NCBI RefSeq assembly: GCF_014174215.1
Contig: NZ_JABEQL010000007.1
Span: forward strand, 62,001-126,000
Direction: 5' to 3'
Source: Gluconacetobacter tumulicola
Lineage (GTDB): Bacteria > Pseudomonadota > Alphaproteobacteria > Acetobacterales > Acetobacteraceae
DNA: 64,000 nt
The position numbers and the translations under genes are program-made. The notes below the pieces were generated by a model. That model was given only the letters and a program-made list of their open reading frames with translations. It had not been told where the DNA came from and made no database searches. How positions within the stretch are numbered: position 1 is the stretch's first letter; each line of letters begins with the position of its first letter. Positions 63,107-64,000 of this stretch are shown here, piece after piece.

Positions 63107-64000
63107 TTGCTGAGTTTTCTGATGCTGCAGGGGAATGCCACGCCGTTCTTCTCTGAACTGGCGGTGGCGCTCCGGGCTGCCGGTCATCATGTCCGCCGCA
63201 TCGCCTTCAATGGCGGGGATGTCGTCTTTTCACACGATGTCACGTGGTTTCGTGGACGGCAGGACGACCTGCCTGGCTTTCTCGAAAAGATCGTCGATGA
63301 GGACAGGCCGGATGCGATCATCCTGTTTGGTGACTGTCGCCCGATTCATCTGGTGGCGACCGACATCGCACGGGCGCGCGGGATCGCCATCTGGGTGTTC
63401 GAGGAAGGATATCTGAGGCCCGGCTGGATCACGCTGGAGCCCCATGGCGTCAACGGATTTTCGGCCCTGCCGCGCGATGCCGCGGCGATCCGCGAACGGG
63501 GCAGGCCGCCATGGCCGCCCATGCGCTACAACCCGCATTCCGATTTCCTGCGGCGCGCTGTCTATGATGTGTCCTACCATGGGCTGCGCGTGGCCATGAC
63601 GCCGCTGTTTCCCCACGCGCGCTTTCATGCCGTGGTCAGTCCGTTCGTGGAATATGCGGGCTGGCTGCGGGACTGGGCGGGGCGATTGCTGCGCAAGCCG
63701 AAGGAAGCGACGCTGCCCGACGGGCCGTTCATGCTGGTGCCCATGCAACTGGATGGCGATTACCAGTTGCGGGTCCATTCGCCGTTCCACAGCATGGCCG
63801 AGGCGCTGGAGCGTATCCTGGTCTCCTTCGCCAGGCATGCGCCCGCATCGCTCTCCCTGGTCATCCGCCGGCATCCGCTCGATCCGCGCCTGACTGATTG
63901 GGATGGGCTGATCGGGCGGCACGCGCGCGCGCTGGGCATCGCGCAGCGGGTCTATTTCATGGCCGACGGCCCGCTCGATCCCGTTCTGGATGCCAGCGAG
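63107..64000 (+). CDS. KpsS-like capsule export/Kdo transferase protein (partial)
   Basis: The first 298 codons of a gene cut by the window edge. 'FLMLQGNATPFFSELAVALR' is the KpsS/LipB N-terminal signature, followed by 'ILFGDCRPIHLVATDIARAR' and 'VFEEGYLRPGWITLEPHGVN'. A KpsC/KpsS pair is the classic initiator pair of Kdo-linked capsules. TTG 63107 with GGAAGG 10 bp upstream is the chosen start; ATG 63122 is the alternative. Confidence 0.82.
   Translation, partial: MLSFLMLQGNATPFFSELAVALRAAGHHVRRIAFNGGDVVFSHDVTWFRGRQDDLPGFLEKIVDEDRPDAIILFGDCRPIHLVATDIARARGIAIWVFEEGYLRPGWITLEPHGVNGFSALPRDAAAIRERGRPPWPPMRYNPHSDFLRRAVYDVSYHGLRVAMTPLFPHARFHAVVSPFVEYAGWLRDWAGRLLRKPKEATLPDGPFMLVPMQLDGDYQLRVHSPFHSMAEALERILVSFARHAPASLSLVIRRHPLDPRLTDWDGLIGRHARALGIAQRVYFMADGPLDPVLDASE

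Overview
The window is GC-rich, gene-dense DNA from an alphaproteobacterium, most likely an acetic acid bacterium (Acetobacteraceae, Gluconacetobacter/Komagataeibacter-like). This is inferred from protein style: an OprB-type porin, many TonB-dependent receptors, Ku/LigD beside a large catalase, and an rfb/Kps-type capsule locus. No rRNA, tRNA or CRISPR was seen.

Region 1 (1-4.7 kb): the tail of a 2-hydroxyacid dehydrogenase, a carbohydrate porin, a class II aldolase, and an NmrA-like NAD(P)-binding protein divergent from a LysR regulator. Region 2 (4.9-32.6 kb): a large organosulfur-scavenging island. It holds three SsuD-like FMNH2-dependent monooxygenases, a DszA/NtaA-like monooxygenase, an SfnB-like acyl-CoA-dehydrogenase-fold enzyme, a flavin reductase, a thiol-specific peroxiredoxin, a cysteine-dioxygenase-like cupin beside a four-domain rhodanese, two more class II aldolases, a D-2-hydroxyacid dehydrogenase, four periplasmic substrate-binding proteins with no ABC permease or ATPase, three TonB receptors, and a FAD-protein/ferredoxin pair. 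The FAD gene is broken by an exact 31-bp tandem duplication. The likely logic is: outer-membrane receptor, periplasmic capture, reduced-flavin monooxygenase, then sulfite plus a carbonyl product handled by the aldolase and dehydrogenase.

Region 3 (32.8-40.2 kb): a penicillin-acylase-family Ntn hydrolase, a decayed TonB-receptor tail, and a DNA-repair block (Ku-LigD operon, a second convergent Ku, a DUF3175 protein and a small stress/plasmid-stabilization-like protein). Region 4 (40.5-46.3 kb): catalase followed by four genes with overlapping or nearly touching ends (GT2-like glycosyltransferase, acyl-CoA dehydrogenase, PIG-L deacetylase, NodS-like methyltransferase). This looks like a small biosynthetic cassette of unknown product. 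Region 5 (46.4-52 kb): a phosphohexomutase, a fluoride exporter overlapping a universal stress protein, and another TonB receptor.

Region 6 (52.2-64 kb): surface polysaccharide genes. The dTDP-L-rhamnose operon rfbBACD is on the minus strand, followed by a membrane sulfatase-fold protein. On the plus strand are glycosyltransferases, a UDP-glucuronate-4-epimerase-like enzyme, and KpsC- and KpsS-like proteins, the last running off the end.
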